A model generated the notes under the pieces. It did no database searches, was not told where the DNA came from, and saw only the letters and a list, made by a program, of their open reading frames with translations. Positions 1 to 10,975 of a stretch of 64,000 bases of DNA are shown here, in pieces. Position 1 is the first letter of the stretch. Every line of letters starts with the position of its first letter. Both the position numbers and the translations under genes were made by a program. The stretch comes from Azospirillum brasilense (lineage in GTDB: Bacteria > Pseudomonadota > Alphaproteobacteria > Azospirillales > Azospirillaceae), in the NCBI RefSeq assembly GCF_003349955.1, contig NZ_QLKQ01000003.1, positions 62,001 to 126,000 of the forward strand, read 5' to 3'.

Positions 1-579
1 ATCGGCCTCCACCTCATCCCGGCTGACTCCCGACAGCCCGGCCATCTCGCCGGCGTGCGGTGTGATGATCGTCCTCCCGTTGCGACGGCACAGCGCCGCG
101 TTCGCATCGTCCAGACCCATCAGCGCCTCCGCGTCGATGACCAGAACCGGGCCGCCCTCCCCGTCCAGCCCGGCGATCAGCGAGCCGGTCAGGTCCGCGA
201 CCGCCCGTTTGTCCATCATGCCGGGACCGATCAGCACCGCGGTGCAGCGGGCCGCCCGCTCGCACAGCGTGTCCACGCAGTCGGCGGCGATCCCGCCCTC
301 CCCCGTTTCGTGCAGGCCGAGCACCAGCGCCTCCGGCACGGAGAGCCCGAGATGCGGGGCCACGCTGCGGCAGGTCGCCATCTGAAGCTTGCCCGCCCCG
401 GCGCGCAGCGCCGCGGTGCCGGCCAGCAGCAGGGCCCCCGGCACCTCCACACTGCCGCCGATGACCAGCACGCGGCCCCGCCCGTCCTTGTCGGCGCCGT
501 CGCCGGGGTGGGGCAGCGGCATGGACCGCAGCAGGTCGCGGGTGACCGGGACCGAGTCGTTCATCGGAGAATCGTTCAT
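1..579 (-). CDS. nnrD: ADP-dependent NAD(P)H-hydrate dehydratase, C-terminus cut by window edge
   Basis: Ribokinase-like enzyme that dehydrates damaged, hydrated NAD(P)H back to NAD(P)H using ADP or ATP in the cytosol. The visible part holds the family landmarks in order: a GGS..VPGALLLAG segment near residue 40, a GPGM glycine motif and the TPHAGEMAGL segment typical of NnrD. The gene reads leftwards off the window, so the nucleotide-binding C-terminal part is missing here. Two in-frame ATG codons (579 and 564) could start it; I took the outer one. It follows the histidine phosphatase gene by 24 bp on the same strand and is probably cotranscribed. The usual NnrE epimerase partner or fusion is not visible, and if the epimerase is separate it lies elsewhere. 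The family call is firm; the start is less so. Confidence 0.85.
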   Translation of the reverse strand, partial: MNDSPMNDSVPVTRDLLRSMPLPHPGDGADKDGRGRVLVIGGSVEVPGALLLAGTAALRAGAGKLQMATCRSVAPHLGLSVPEALVLGLHETGEGGIAADCVDTLCERAARCTAVLIGPGMMDKRAVADLTGSLIAGLDGEGGPVLVIDAEALMGLDDANAALCRRNGRTIITPHAGEMAGLSGVSRDEVEAD

Positions 580-603
580 CGGACGGCGCTCATCGGAAAA
601 CAC

Positions 604-1368
604 TCATTGGACAGCCGCATTGGCGTCGGGTTCGGCGGTCAGCGGTGCCCCGGCCACCTCCAGCGGGGCGACGAAGTTGTAACGGCGAAGCTGCATCCGC
701 CCGCTGTGCCCCTGGTCGGGGTCGAAAGCGTATTCGGTGACCCCGCAATTCGCCACGTCGCCCTCGCGGTCGATGGCGAGGATCTGCTCTTCCGTCATGC
801 CCTCCAGCAAATAGCGCAGGCACAGCACGACGACCTGATGGCTGACCACCAGAACCCGCTGCCCGCCATGGTGCAGGCTGATGGTGTCGAGCGCGCTGCG
901 CAGCCGCAGAATCACGTCGCACCAGCTCTCCCCGGCCGGCGGACGGAAGTAGAACTTGCCGAGGATGCGGCGGAACTCCGCCTGCTCTGGATGCTCCTGC
1001 GCGATGCCGAGCGCGGTCAGCCGGTCGAGGATGCCGAACTCCTTCTCGCGCAGCCGCTCGTCCACCACGAACTCCGTGGGTTCGACCGGCAGGCCGCCCC
1101 CGGCGTGGATGATCTCCGCCGTCCTCCGGGCCCGCAGATAGGGGGAGGTCAGCACCACGTCGGGCCGCTCGCCGGGCGGCAGCGCGGCGAACCAGCGCGC
1201 CAGCGCCTCGGACTGCTGCTCTCCCTGGCGGCTGAGCGGCACATCGACGTCGCGCTCGGCGATGTCGATCCGCCCCACCCCGGCGGCGTAGGCGGCATCG
1301 CGCGCGACGTTGCCGGCGCTTTCCCCGTGACGGACGATCCACAATCTCTGCGGCCAGCGCTGCTGCAT
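604..1368 (-). CDS. histidine phosphatase family protein (phosphoglycerate mutase-like)
   Basis: 254-residue member of the branch-1 histidine phosphatase superfamily. The phosphate-accepting RHGES motif is at residues 13-17, an S/T-PYLRARRTAE segment follows near residue 80, and a second catalytic histidine sits in VVSHQ near residue 175, so the catalytic pocket looks intact. The family covers phosphoglycerate mutases, phosphatases for sugar or nucleotide phosphates, and SixA-like protein phosphatases, so the substrate cannot be told from sequence. No signal peptide is seen, so it is likely cytosolic. It lies between a small hypothetical gene (83 bp upstream) and nnrD (24 bp downstream), all on the minus strand. 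Confidence 0.85.
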   Translation of the reverse strand: MQQRWPQRLWIVRHGESAGNVARDAAYAAGVGRIDIAERDVDVPLSRQGEQQSEALARWFAALPPGERPDVVLTSPYLRARRTAEIIHAGGGLPVEPTEFVVDERLREKEFGILDRLTALGIAQEHPEQAEFRRILGKFYFRPPAGESWCDVILRLRSALDTISLHHGGQRVLVVSHQVVVLCLRYLLEGMTEEQILAIDREGDVANCGVTEYAFDPDQGHSGRMQLRRYNFVAPLEVAGAPLTAEPDANAAVQ

Positions 1369-1451
1369 GGTGAACGACCCCTTCCCGCCTCAACCAAGGC
1401 TTTCAACGGGAAAAAGGCCGTTCCGTCACGCAGCGGCGCCTGTTTCCGCGA

Positions 1452-1841
1452 TCAGGCCGTCCGGCGATCGAAGATGCGTTCGGCGGTGGACTTGCCGGGG
1501 CGCCAGGGCACGATGCTGATGGGAGCCGCCGGGTCGAGGCTGCCGTTCGCCCGCAGGCAGTCGATGGCGGCCAGCGGCTCGTCCCCATGGGGCAGGCCGG
1601 GCTGTTCGAGCAGATACCGGCGCTGATTGTCGGTCACCGCCCAGCCCGGCGGACGGCCAAGCGGGCTGGTGGCGACCACGCCGATCGGCTCGGAGACGAG
1701 CCACGCCTCGTCCGTGACGCTCCAGCCGACGAGGCGGCGTTCGCCGGAGCCCATACCGCCACCGCCCATACCGGCACCGATATCGAGCCAGGCCCACTGG
1801 CGCAGGCGGGTGGTGCGGTCACCATCGATGCAGACGAACAT
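1452..1841 (-). CDS. small conserved-looking hypothetical protein
   Basis: 129-residue protein that I do not recognise. It starts MFVCIDGDRTTRL and has a glycine/methionine-rich stretch (residues 20-35) and several Trp residues, with no signal peptide or membrane segment. A TTG codon would extend the frame to 1862, but the ATG at 1841 has a good GGGAGAGGA ribosome binding site 7-9 bases upstream, so I chose it. It sits 84 bp after the diguanylate cyclase gene and 83 bp before the histidine phosphatase gene on the same strand. Codon use matches the neighbours, which supports a real gene. Function unknown. Confidence 0.6.
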   Translation of the reverse strand: MFVCIDGDRTTRLRQWAWLDIGAGMGGGGMGSGERRLVGWSVTDEAWLVSEPIGVVATSPLGRPPGWAVTDNQRRYLLEQPGLPHGDEPLAAIDCLRANGSLDPAAPISIVPWRPGKSTAERIFDRRTA

Positions 1842-1925
1842 GATCCCATCCTCTCCCGTCAAGAACCGGTCAGGCGGGTATTGTTCTTCTTTTGTTCCTA
1901 TCGCGCAAGCGGATTCCGCACCCGG

Positions 1926-3668
1926 TCAGTCCGGATTCCCGTGGGGGATATCCCTGTAAAAGATGTGGGTGCCGCGGCCCGCCTGCTTGGCCCGGTACAT
2001 CGCGCCGTCCGCGGCCACCAGCAGACTGCGGGCGTCCGATCCGTCGGCCGGTGACAGGGCGATGCCGACGCTGGCGCCGATCACGGCGGTCTCGCCTCGC
2101 ACCGGAATGGGCCGCGCCACCGCTTCCACGATCTTGGCGGCCACCCCTCCAGCGTCCGCGGCGGAGGCCACATCCTCCAGGACGATGGTGAACTCGTCGC
2201 CGCCGACGCGGGCCACCGTGTCGCTGCGGCGCAGACAACCGGCGATTCGCGCCGCGGCGATGCGCAGCACCTCGTCCCCGCAGTCGTGGCCCATCCGGTC
2301 GTTGACCGCCTTGAACCCGTCGAGGTCGATGAACAGCAGGGCGAGCAGACGCCCGGAGCGCCGCGAGCGGGCCAGCGCCACGTCCAGCCGGTCGAAGAGA
2401 AGGCGGCGGTTGGGCAGGCCGGTCAGGGCGTCGTGGTTGGCGAGGTGGTCCTTCTCCGCCTCGCTCCGCCGCAGATCCTCCTCGGCGGCCTTGCGCAGGG
2501 TGATGTCGCGCCCGACGCCGACCAGCCCGAGAAGCTCGTTGCCGGCGTCGCGAATCGGCGCCTTCAGGATCTCGACCCAGATTTGCCCACCGTCGGGCAG
2601 CGGGATGCGCTCCTCGTTGCTCCGCGGCTGGTCCTCGGCATAGACCAGGGCGTCGCCCGCGCGGATGCCCTCGGCCATTCCGGGTGGCCATATCTCGTGG
2701 CTGTCCAGCCCGATCAGCTGCTCCAGGGGGCGCCCGGTCCAGGAGGCGAAGGCCCGGTTGGCCTTGCGCAGCACGCCGTCGCGGTCCTTGAAGAAGACGG
2801 CGTCGGGGATGGTGTCGATGATCCCCTGCAACAGGGCGTGCTGCCGCAGGAGTTGCTTTTCCGTCTGCCGCCGCTCGGTGATGTCGCGGGCGATGCCGAC
2901 GACGCCCAGCATCTTGCCGCTGCGGTCGAGGCAGACGGCCTTGGCGGTCTCCATCAGCACGCAGCGCCCGTCCGGGTGGACGAACCACTCCTCGCTGCGC
3001 GAGAAGCCCTTCTGCATGGCGATCTGGTCGGTCCGCCGCCGCCGCACCGCCGTTTCCGCGTCGAACAGCCGGTGGTCGGTCAGCCCCAGCGGCGGGCGCC
3101 CCGCATAGTCGAGCATCGCCCGGTTGACCTTGAGGTAGGTGCCGCTCACGTCCTTGAAGAAGACGATGTCCGGCATCGAGTCGATCAGGCTTTGCAGCAT
3201 GGCGCGCTCACGGTCGAGCGCCTCGGTGTCGGTCCGGCCATGGTCCGGATCGGCCGGGGGAGCGGCGAGCTGCGCCTCGTGCAGGATGCCCAGGCGCCCG
3301 TCCGGCAGCGCCATGCCGCTGCGCCGCACCCAGGCGGTGACCGGGCGCCCCTTGGGGTAGAAGGTCCAGCGGCCCGCCACCGGTTCCCCTTCGGCCTGCG
3401 GCGCCCCCTCGGGCTGGCTGCCGAAGTCGCGGGCCTGGAAATCGGCGAGCGACGCGGCGTTCCACAGCTCCAGGGCGGCGCGGTTGCCCCAGAGCATCCG
3501 GCCGCCGTCCTGCAACCAGACCGGCGCCCACAGCCCGTCGAGCAAGGGAAGATCGGCAACGGTCATTGAAGCCGTCGTTGGAGCCGTCATCGGGCGGCCC
3601 GCCGACGCGCACGCCTCCCCGCCGGGGGCGCCCACCCCGGACTGGTTCTGATCCGCCTGATGACCCAT
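1926..3668 (-). CDS. PAS-PAS-PAS-GGDEF diguanylate cyclase
   Basis: 580-residue cytosolic signalling protein predicted to make cyclic di-GMP from two GTP. Three PAS-like modules precede the output: a degenerate one around 40-135, and two similar ones around 155-265 and 275-390, each opening with an (L/I)IDSMPD- or IIDTIPD-type helix and ending in RDIT. The GGDEF domain runs from about 410 to the end, with DLDGFKAVND and an intact GGDEF active-site loop at 489-493. An RxxD inhibitory site (R480-D483) lies exactly five residues before it, so product inhibition is expected. No EAL domain or membrane segment is present. Internal ATG codons at residues 27 and 35 are alternative starts, since no strong ribosome binding site marks the first one. 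The PAS ligand is unknown. Confidence 0.88.
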   Translation of the reverse strand: MGHQADQNQSGVGAPGGEACASAGRPMTAPTTASMTVADLPLLDGLWAPVWLQDGGRMLWGNRAALELWNAASLADFQARDFGSQPEGAPQAEGEPVAGRWTFYPKGRPVTAWVRRSGMALPDGRLGILHEAQLAAPPADPDHGRTDTEALDRERAMLQSLIDSMPDIVFFKDVSGTYLKVNRAMLDYAGRPPLGLTDHRLFDAETAVRRRRTDQIAMQKGFSRSEEWFVHPDGRCVLMETAKAVCLDRSGKMLGVVGIARDITERRQTEKQLLRQHALLQGIIDTIPDAVFFKDRDGVLRKANRAFASWTGRPLEQLIGLDSHEIWPPGMAEGIRAGDALVYAEDQPRSNEERIPLPDGGQIWVEILKAPIRDAGNELLGLVGVGRDITLRKAAEEDLRRSEAEKDHLANHDALTGLPNRRLLFDRLDVALARSRRSGRLLALLFIDLDGFKAVNDRMGHDCGDEVLRIAAARIAGCLRRSDTVARVGGDEFTIVLEDVASAADAGGVAAKIVEAVARPIPVRGETAVIGASVGIALSPADGSDARSLLVAADGAMYRAKQAGRGTHIFYRDIPHGNPD

Positions 3669-3765
3669 GGTGGTCGCCGCCGCCTCGGCACGAAGAAAGC
3701 ACCGGACGGCTTTCTAGCATAATTCGAGGCAATCTTCTCCTGCTACCGCAAGAGGCCGCGCTCTT

Positions 3766-5754
<1,989 letters not shown>

Positions 5755-5886
5755 GGTTTTTCTCCGGGTCCGGGCAGCGCACCCGAATCCGAGGCGCGGC
5801 GTCTTGGCCCAGACAACGGATCAACCCGGCCGGAGTTTCCAAAAAAATGCCGCGCTCATGCTTCCGGCCCGAGGCGCGGCGTCCGG

Positions 5887-6126
5887 CTAGTCCGGGCGCG
5901 CGCCGCCTTTGCGTTCCGACCGGCGGCGGCGCCGCAGGACCAGCGCGTACCAAGCCAGCAGGACCGTCGTGAACAGCGACAGGGTGAAGGACACGCCATC
6001 CGGCCGCAGGTCGTAGCCCGTGGTGGCGCCGAACAGCGTCACCGAACTGTCCCAGAGATAGGCAAGCAGCAGGATCAGCGTGTTGGTCCCCGACAGGCCG
6101 GTGGCGAGATAAAGCACAAGATGCAT
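5887..6126 (-). CDS. small two-helix membrane protein, unknown function
   Basis: 79-residue protein beginning MHLVLYLATGLSG, with two hydrophobic segments (about 5-25 and 45-68) and a basic tail RRRRRSERKGG. A longer frame to 6204 exists, but a GGGAGG ribosome binding site lies 6 bases before the ATG at 6126, so this start is preferred. It is divergent from the MprF-like gene and reads toward the BCCT transporter gene 132 bp away. I do not recognise a family. The positive-inside tail suggests the C-terminus is cytosolic. Confidence 0.55.
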   Translation of the reverse strand: MHLVLYLATGLSGTNTLILLLAYLWDSSVTLFGATTGYDLRPDGVSFTLSLFTTVLLAWYALVLRRRRRSERKGGARPD

Positions 6127-6233
6127 CCGTTGCCTCCCGAAGAGCCCTGTCCGGCCATGCGCTTTTTCGTTGCGCGGTGTTGTTCTTGTCCGAAGCCCCG
6201 TCATCCTAGGCGCCCGGAGCGATCCTGTCAGCC

Positions 6234-7871
6234 ATGGCCCACACCGAAAGCCCCCCGACCTGGACCCAGCGGCTCCTGCGCTACGGCACGGGGGTGCTGA
6301 TCCTGGCCCTGCTGGCCGGGGCGCTGGTCATCCTGAACCGCTGGCTGGAGCAGTACAGCGTCGCCGACATCCGGCAGGCGCTGAACCGCATCACGGGCGC
6401 GCAGCTTCTCGCCGCCTCGGCGGCGGCGGCGGTCAGCTACTGGCTGCTGACGCTCTACGACCTGCTGGCCCTGCGCCACCTGCGGCGGCCCCTGCCCTAC
6501 CGCTGGGTGGCCTTCACCGCCTTCACCAGCTACGCCTTCAGCCACAGCCTGGGCTTCGCCAGCATCATCGGGGCGACCGTCCGCTACCGCCTCTACGCGC
6601 CGCACGGGCTGGGCGGGGTGGAGGTGGCGCAGGTGACGCTGTTCGTCGTCACCACCTTCATGCTCGGGCTGGCGACGGTGATGCCGGTGGTCATGCTGAT
6701 CGACCCCACGGCGCTGAAGGCGCTGCACGTCCCGCCGGGAAGCGCCGTTCTGCTGGGACTGGCGGCGCTGGCGGTCCTGGTGGCCTACGCGGTGGGCGGG
6801 TTCTGGCTGCGCCGGCCGCTGCGGCTGTTCGGGCACGCCATCGCCTTCCCCCGCCCGTCCATCGCGGTTCGGCAGCTTCTGCTCGGGCTGTGCGACCTGT
6901 CGCTGGCGGCGCTGGTCCTCTATCTCTGCCTGCCGCCGAGCGACGCGGTGAGCTACGCCGATGTCCTGGTCGCCTTCGGGCTGGCGCTGGTCGCCGGCAT
7001 CATCAGCCACGTGCCGGGGGGATTGGGCGTGTTCGACGCCATCGTCCTGGTCAGCCTGACCCCGGCGATGCCCGGCAACGACGTGATGGCGGGGCTTCTG
7101 GTCTTCCGGCTGATCTACTATCTGGCGCCGCTGGTGATCGCCGGGCTGATGTTCGGCGGGGTGGAGGCCTTCCAGGCCCGGCGCCGCATCGGCGGCCTGT
7201 CGCGGGGCATCTCCGCCGCCGTCAGCCCGGCGGTGCCGCTGGTGCTGGCCGCCTGCATCTTCATCACCGGGGCCTTCCTGCTGTTCTCGCGCGCCACACC
7301 GGAGGAGACGCTGCCCGCCCCCTTCGACGCCACGGCGCTGCCGCTGGTGGAGATGTCCCACTTCACCGGCAGCGTCGCCGGGGTGCTGCTGATCCTGCTC
7401 GCCCACGCGGTGCAGCGGCGGCTGCACGCCGCCTGGGTGCTGTCGCTGGTGCTGCTGGCGACCGGCTGCGCCTCGGCCCTGCTGAAGGGCGGCGACTGGC
7501 CGGAGGCCATCGTGCCGGGGCTGATCTTCCTGGCCCTGCTGCCCGCCCGCAAGGAGTTCCACCGCCGCGGCAACATCCTGCGCAACCCCCTGACGCCGAG
7601 CTGGTTCATCGCGACCGGCGTGGCGCTGGCCAGCGCCTTCTGGCTCGGCCTGTTCTCCTACAAGCACATCGCCTTCAGCGACGAGCTGTGGTGGCACTTC
7701 ACCCTGCACGGCGACGCCTCCCGCTTCCTGCGGGCGTCGGTGGCGGTCGGGGTGATCGCGCTCGGCGCCGCGCTGGTCCATCTGGTGTCGGCGGCCAGCC
7801 GCGACCCGCAGGAACGGGAACGGGAGGAGAAGCCGCCCGGCCCGCTCAGCGCCGCCAGAAGGACGGACTGA
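6234..7871 (+). CDS. MprF-type lysyl-phosphatidylglycerol flippase domain protein, synthase domain absent
   Basis: 545-residue polytopic membrane protein. The N-terminal 320 residues match the LPG_synthase_TM / YbhN flippase fold, including GFASIIGATVRYRLY and the conserved SHVPGGLGVFDAIVL segment near residue 260. Residues 330-530 add further helices and a SPYKHI/ELWWHF-like block (FSYKHIAFSDELWWHFTL) followed by GDASRFLRAS, which resembles the second half of the MprF membrane region. In full-length MprF (about 850 aa) a cytosolic aminoacyl-tRNA-dependent synthase domain follows; here the protein ends in a short hydrophilic tail instead. It could therefore move lipids made elsewhere, or be a remnant. 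Its last 26 bases overlap the convergent trkH gene. Confidence 0.75.
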   Translation: MAHTESPPTWTQRLLRYGTGVLILALLAGALVILNRWLEQYSVADIRQALNRITGAQLLAASAAAAVSYWLLTLYDLLALRHLRRPLPYRWVAFTAFTSYAFSHSLGFASIIGATVRYRLYAPHGLGGVEVAQVTLFVVTTFMLGLATVMPVVMLIDPTALKALHVPPGSAVLLGLAALAVLVAYAVGGFWLRRPLRLFGHAIAFPRPSIAVRQLLLGLCDLSLAALVLYLCLPPSDAVSYADVLVAFGLALVAGIISHVPGGLGVFDAIVLVSLTPAMPGNDVMAGLLVFRLIYYLAPLVIAGLMFGGVEAFQARRRIGGLSRGISAAVSPAVPLVLAACIFITGAFLLFSRATPEETLPAPFDATALPLVEMSHFTGSVAGVLLILLAHAVQRRLHAAWVLSLVLLATGCASALLKGGDWPEAIVPGLIFLALLPARKEFHRRGNILRNPLTPSWFIATGVALASAFWLGLFSYKHIAFSDELWWHFTLHGDASRFLRASVAVGVIALGAALVHLVSAASRDPQEREREEKPPGPLSAARRTD

Positions 7872-9300
7872 GCACGACCAGGACGGTGAAGAACTCCAGC
7901 CGCCCCAGCAGCATGCCGGCGGCCAGCGCCCATTTCGCCCCGTCCGGCAGCGTGGCGAAATTCCCGGACGGTCCGATGGTCGGGCCGAGACCGGGGCCGA
8001 CGTTGCTGACCGCCGTCGCCGCCCCCGACAGGGCGGACACCACGTCCACCCCGAGGAAGGCCAGGACGAAGGCCAGCACGAACACCGACATCAGATAGAC
8101 GAAGCCGAAACCCATCACCGAGATCATCACGTCGGCGCTCACCGGCTTACCGTTGTAGTTCAGCGGAATCACCAGATTGGGGCTGTAGAGGCGGCGCTGC
8201 AGCGCGCGCAGCACGATGAACAGGATCTCGAACCGGAAGATTTTCAGCCCGCCCGAGGTCGATCCGGTGCAGCCGCCGACAAAGGTCAGGATGAAGAAGA
8301 CCACCGACGCCAACGGCCCCCACCGTTCATAATCGATGGAGGCGTAACCGGTGGTGGTGACCACCGAGACGACGTTGAAGGTGGTCACGCGGATGGCGTC
8401 GTCCCACGGCATGTCCCGCGTCAGCGTCAGCCAGACCGACAGGCCGAAGGACACCGCGGCGAGGAAGCCGAGGTACCAACGGATCTGCGTGTCCGCCCAG
8501 AAGCTGGCCGCCCGCCCCTGGGCGAGGCTGATGAAGCGGACGAAGGGCATGCCGCCCAGCACCATGAAGATCACCAGCACCCATTCGATGGCCGGGCTGT
8601 TCCAGCTGGCGATGGACGCGTCGCGGGTGGAGAAGCCGCCGGTGGACACGGCGGTCATCGCGTGGTTGACGGCGTCGAACCAGGACATCCCGGCATAGGC
8701 GAGCATCGCCGTGCAGACCGCGGTCAGGCACAGGTAGATCCAGCCCACCGCGATGGCGAGGTCGCTGGCCCGCGGCGTCACCTTGTCCGACCGGTCGGAG
8801 GACTCCGAGCGGAAGAGCTGCATGCCGCCGACCTGGAGGAAGGGCAGGATGGCGATGGCCATGCCGATGATGCCGATGCCGCCCAGCCATTGCAGCAGGG
8901 ACCGCCACAGCAGCAGCCCCGGCGCCAGCCCATCCAACCCGGAGATCACCGTGGCCCCGGTGGCGGTCAGCGACGACATCGCCTCGAAATAGGCATCGGC
9001 CGCCGTCAGGTCGATCTGCGACACCATGAAGGGCACGGCGGCGAAGGCGCAGATGACCACCCAGGACAGGGCGGTCAGCAGAAAAGCCTGGCGGACGTTC
9101 AGCGCGACCCGGTCCATGCGGTTGGCCAGCATGAACTGGACGCCGAAGAACAGCGTCAGGGCGCAGGCGATGGCGAAGACCATCCAGTCCGGGTTGCCGG
9201 CCGCCAGATCGACGGACATCGGCAGCAGCATCGCAACGGCCAGGACGCTGAGAAGCGCGCCGATGATGAAGAAGACGGGGCGGGTGTCGAAACCAGTCAT
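7846..9300 (-). CDS. trkH: TrkH family potassium uptake protein
   Basis: 484-residue membrane subunit of a Trk/Ktr-type K+ uptake system. The four-fold M1-P-M2 plan is visible: selectivity-filter-like turns at ATGATVISG (near 130), STGGFS (near 235), TTTGYAS (near 330) and SNVGPGLG (near 450). Length equals that of typical TrkH (about 483 aa). It needs a cytosolic TrkA/KtrA regulatory subunit, which is not in this window. The 3' end overlaps the convergent MprF-like gene by 26 bp, so no terminator separates them. Confidence 0.9.
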   Translation of the reverse strand: MTGFDTRPVFFIIGALLSVLAVAMLLPMSVDLAAGNPDWMVFAIACALTLFFGVQFMLANRMDRVALNVRQAFLLTALSWVVICAFAAVPFMVSQIDLTAADAYFEAMSSLTATGATVISGLDGLAPGLLLWRSLLQWLGGIGIIGMAIAILPFLQVGGMQLFRSESSDRSDKVTPRASDLAIAVGWIYLCLTAVCTAMLAYAGMSWFDAVNHAMTAVSTGGFSTRDASIASWNSPAIEWVLVIFMVLGGMPFVRFISLAQGRAASFWADTQIRWYLGFLAAVSFGLSVWLTLTRDMPWDDAIRVTTFNVVSVVTTTGYASIDYERWGPLASVVFFILTFVGGCTGSTSGGLKIFRFEILFIVLRALQRRLYSPNLVIPLNYNGKPVSADVMISVMGFGFVYLMSVFVLAFVLAFLGVDVVSALSGAATAVSNVGPGLGPTIGPSGNFATLPDGAKWALAAGMLLGRLEFFTVLVVLSPSFWRR

Positions 9301-9632
9301 GCACGGGCCATAGCCAATCGGAATTGCGGCCTAAATTGTCATGATTGCGCCGGCTCGGCATTGCCGAAGCGCGAAGCGCGGCGATTTTTCCTTCGGATTG
9401 CCCCAAAAGGTCGGTTCAAGCCAGGCGCGGGCCGTCAGTTCACCCAGTGAGTGCGGCAATACTCCGAAAGATGTCTGGAATCGGGCCGGATGCGCCCCCG
9501 CAAAGAGGGGCGCGGGGCTGGACGGCGGGGGACATCCTGTGCACACTCCACCCCGACGTACGGCTCAAATCGTCGAGCCTTCCTGGATCACCGGGACCCG
9601 CAGGAAACTGGAACAGACAATGGACTGGCGGC
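9301..9632. other. intergenic region between trkH and a small winged-helix gene
   Basis: 332 bp between divergent genes. The frame of the downstream gene stays open back to 9345, but this part has no recognisable domain and looks like over-extension. A GC-rich inverted repeat (GCGCCCC at 9492-9498 with GGGGCGC at 9507-9513) could form a hairpin in the leader of the downstream gene. No clear promoter is visible to me. Confidence 0.4.
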
Positions 9633-10004
9633 GTGCTTTCGGACGATGCCCTGATCTTTCTTCAGCATTCGATCAAGACGGTGTGGACGCTGGAGATCCT
9701 GCTGATTTTACGGCGTGATCTGGGTCAGGCATGGAATTCGGACGAACTCATTCGCGAATCGCGCAGCAGCACGCTCATCCTCCAGGAAGTCTTGAAGAAT
9801 CTTCAGCAGGCTGGGTTGATCGATACGGATGGGGAGCATCGCATCCGCTACCGGAGCGCGACCCCGGCGCTGGAGCGCCTCGTGGCGGAAATCGCCTCCG
9901 CGCAGGCCCGGCGCCCGGCGGCGGTCACGACGGCGCTGCTCTCCGTGGCGTCGGACAAGGTCCAGAACTTCGCCGGCGCGTTCCGCGTCGGAAAAAGGAC
10001 ATGA
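9633..10004 (+). CDS. small winged-helix-like hypothetical protein
   Basis: About 123 residues from a GTG start at 9633; the open frame could extend to 9345. The body reads like a winged helix: IKTVWTLEILLIL, then a helix-turn-helix-like stretch around WNSDELIRESRSSTLILQE and a wing (DTDGEHRIRYR), followed by an alanine-rich helix. This resembles small ArsR/MarR-style or rpoE-associated regulators, but I cannot name a family. It may be a DNA-binding regulator. It stands alone between trkH (divergent) and a secreted protein gene. Start and function are uncertain. Confidence 0.5.
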   Translation: MLSDDALIFLQHSIKTVWTLEILLILRRDLGQAWNSDELIRESRSSTLILQEVLKNLQQAGLIDTDGEHRIRYRSATPALERLVAEIASAQARRPAAVTTALLSVASDKVQNFAGAFRVGKRT

Positions 10005-10175
10005 GGGGCCGATCATAAATTCACCCACGGAACAGCGTCGAATTTTGCTAAACTATCGTTCGAAGTAACCGCATTGGGCGCGTTGCCCCTCGCCCGTCCG
10101 AACGAAGGGCCGGGACGGCCGCCACTGCCTCGCGCTTTCGACCGATTGGCTTCGATGTCCTGTGGAGTTTCCATC

Positions 10176-10892
10176 ATGCCGTTTCACCGACCGGCCTTGG
10201 GGCTGTCCCTTGCCGCCCTCGCCCTGGCCGGAATCCTGACGGGCGCGGCCCAGGCCGCAACCACCGATCGCAAACCCGCTCCCACCGCCCAGACCGCTCC
10301 GGCCCCTGCGCCCGCCGGCGCGGCCGAGCCGGCGGAGGCGGCCCCCGCCGCAAAGGTCACGGGTTTCCGCTCCGCCCGCTTCGGCATGACCGGCGACGAG
10401 GTCACGAAGGCCATCACCAAGGATTTCAAGATCGAGGGCAAGGACATCCGCCGGGAGACCAACGCGACGGAGCGGACCACCAGCCTGATCGTGAAGGTCG
10501 ACGACCTGCAGACCGGCGCCGGCCCGGCCGTCGTCGCCTACATCCTCGGCCATTCGACGCAGAAGCTGTTTCAGGTGAACATCCTGTGGGGCGGCGCGGT
10601 GAATCCGAAGGTCGATCCCAACGCCCTGGTCGGCGCGGCCAACGCGCTGCGCAACTATTTCGTGGGTCAGGGGTACCGGCAGGAGGGCATGCTGCTCAAC
10701 GCGCCGGTCGGCGACGGGTCGCAGGTCGTGGTCTTCCGCGGCACCGACGGCCAGGGCCGCATGAGCCTGCTGACCCTCGCGGTCCCGCCGAAGCCTTCGG
10801 ACGACACCCCCGCCCTGCCGCCGTCGCTCCAGCTCTCCTACATCGAGAAGCCCAACGAACCGGACGTCTTCAAGATCGAAAAGGGCTTCTGA
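10176..10892 (+). CDS. secreted (periplasmic) hypothetical protein
   Basis: 238-residue protein with a clear Sec signal peptide: a short basic start, a hydrophobic core ending in AAQA, and likely cleavage near residue 27. A proline/alanine-rich linker (about 28-60) follows, then a folded domain of about 170 residues starting GFRSARFGM. The open frame runs back to 10074, but the ATG at 10176 has TGGAG 8 bases upstream and begins the signal peptide, so it is preferred. I do not recognise the family. The gene ends 28 bp before a strong bidirectional terminator. Confidence 0.65.
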   Translation: MPFHRPALGLSLAALALAGILTGAAQAATTDRKPAPTAQTAPAPAPAGAAEPAEAAPAAKVTGFRSARFGMTGDEVTKAITKDFKIEGKDIRRETNATERTTSLIVKVDDLQTGAGPAVVAYILGHSTQKLFQVNILWGGAVNPKVDPNALVGAANALRNYFVGQGYRQEGMLLNAPVGDGSQVVVFRGTDGQGRMSLLTLAVPPKPSDDTPALPPSLQLSYIEKPNEPDVFKIEKGF

Positions 10893-10920
10893 TCGCCGTT
10901 CCTCGCCGGTCCGCAACGAA

Positions 10921-10951
10921 AAAGGGCGGCGCCATCGTGGCGCCGCCCTTT
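10921..10951. terminator. bidirectional rho-independent terminator
   Basis: Perfect 14-bp inverted repeat (AAAGGGCGGCGCCA and its complement at 10938-10951) around a TCG loop, with A residues on the left and T residues at the stem base on the right. It lies between the convergent secreted-protein gene and the sapC-like gene, and ends the tpsB-tpsA-sapC transcription unit on the minus strand. Confidence 0.85.
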
Positions 10952-10975
10952 CCGTTTCCGGCAGACCGGACCGGA

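Noticed and set aside
9492-9513. GC-rich hairpin considered as a terminator for trkH
   Set aside because: It lies upstream of trkH (which reads the other way), has no T-run and so cannot end either neighbouring gene.
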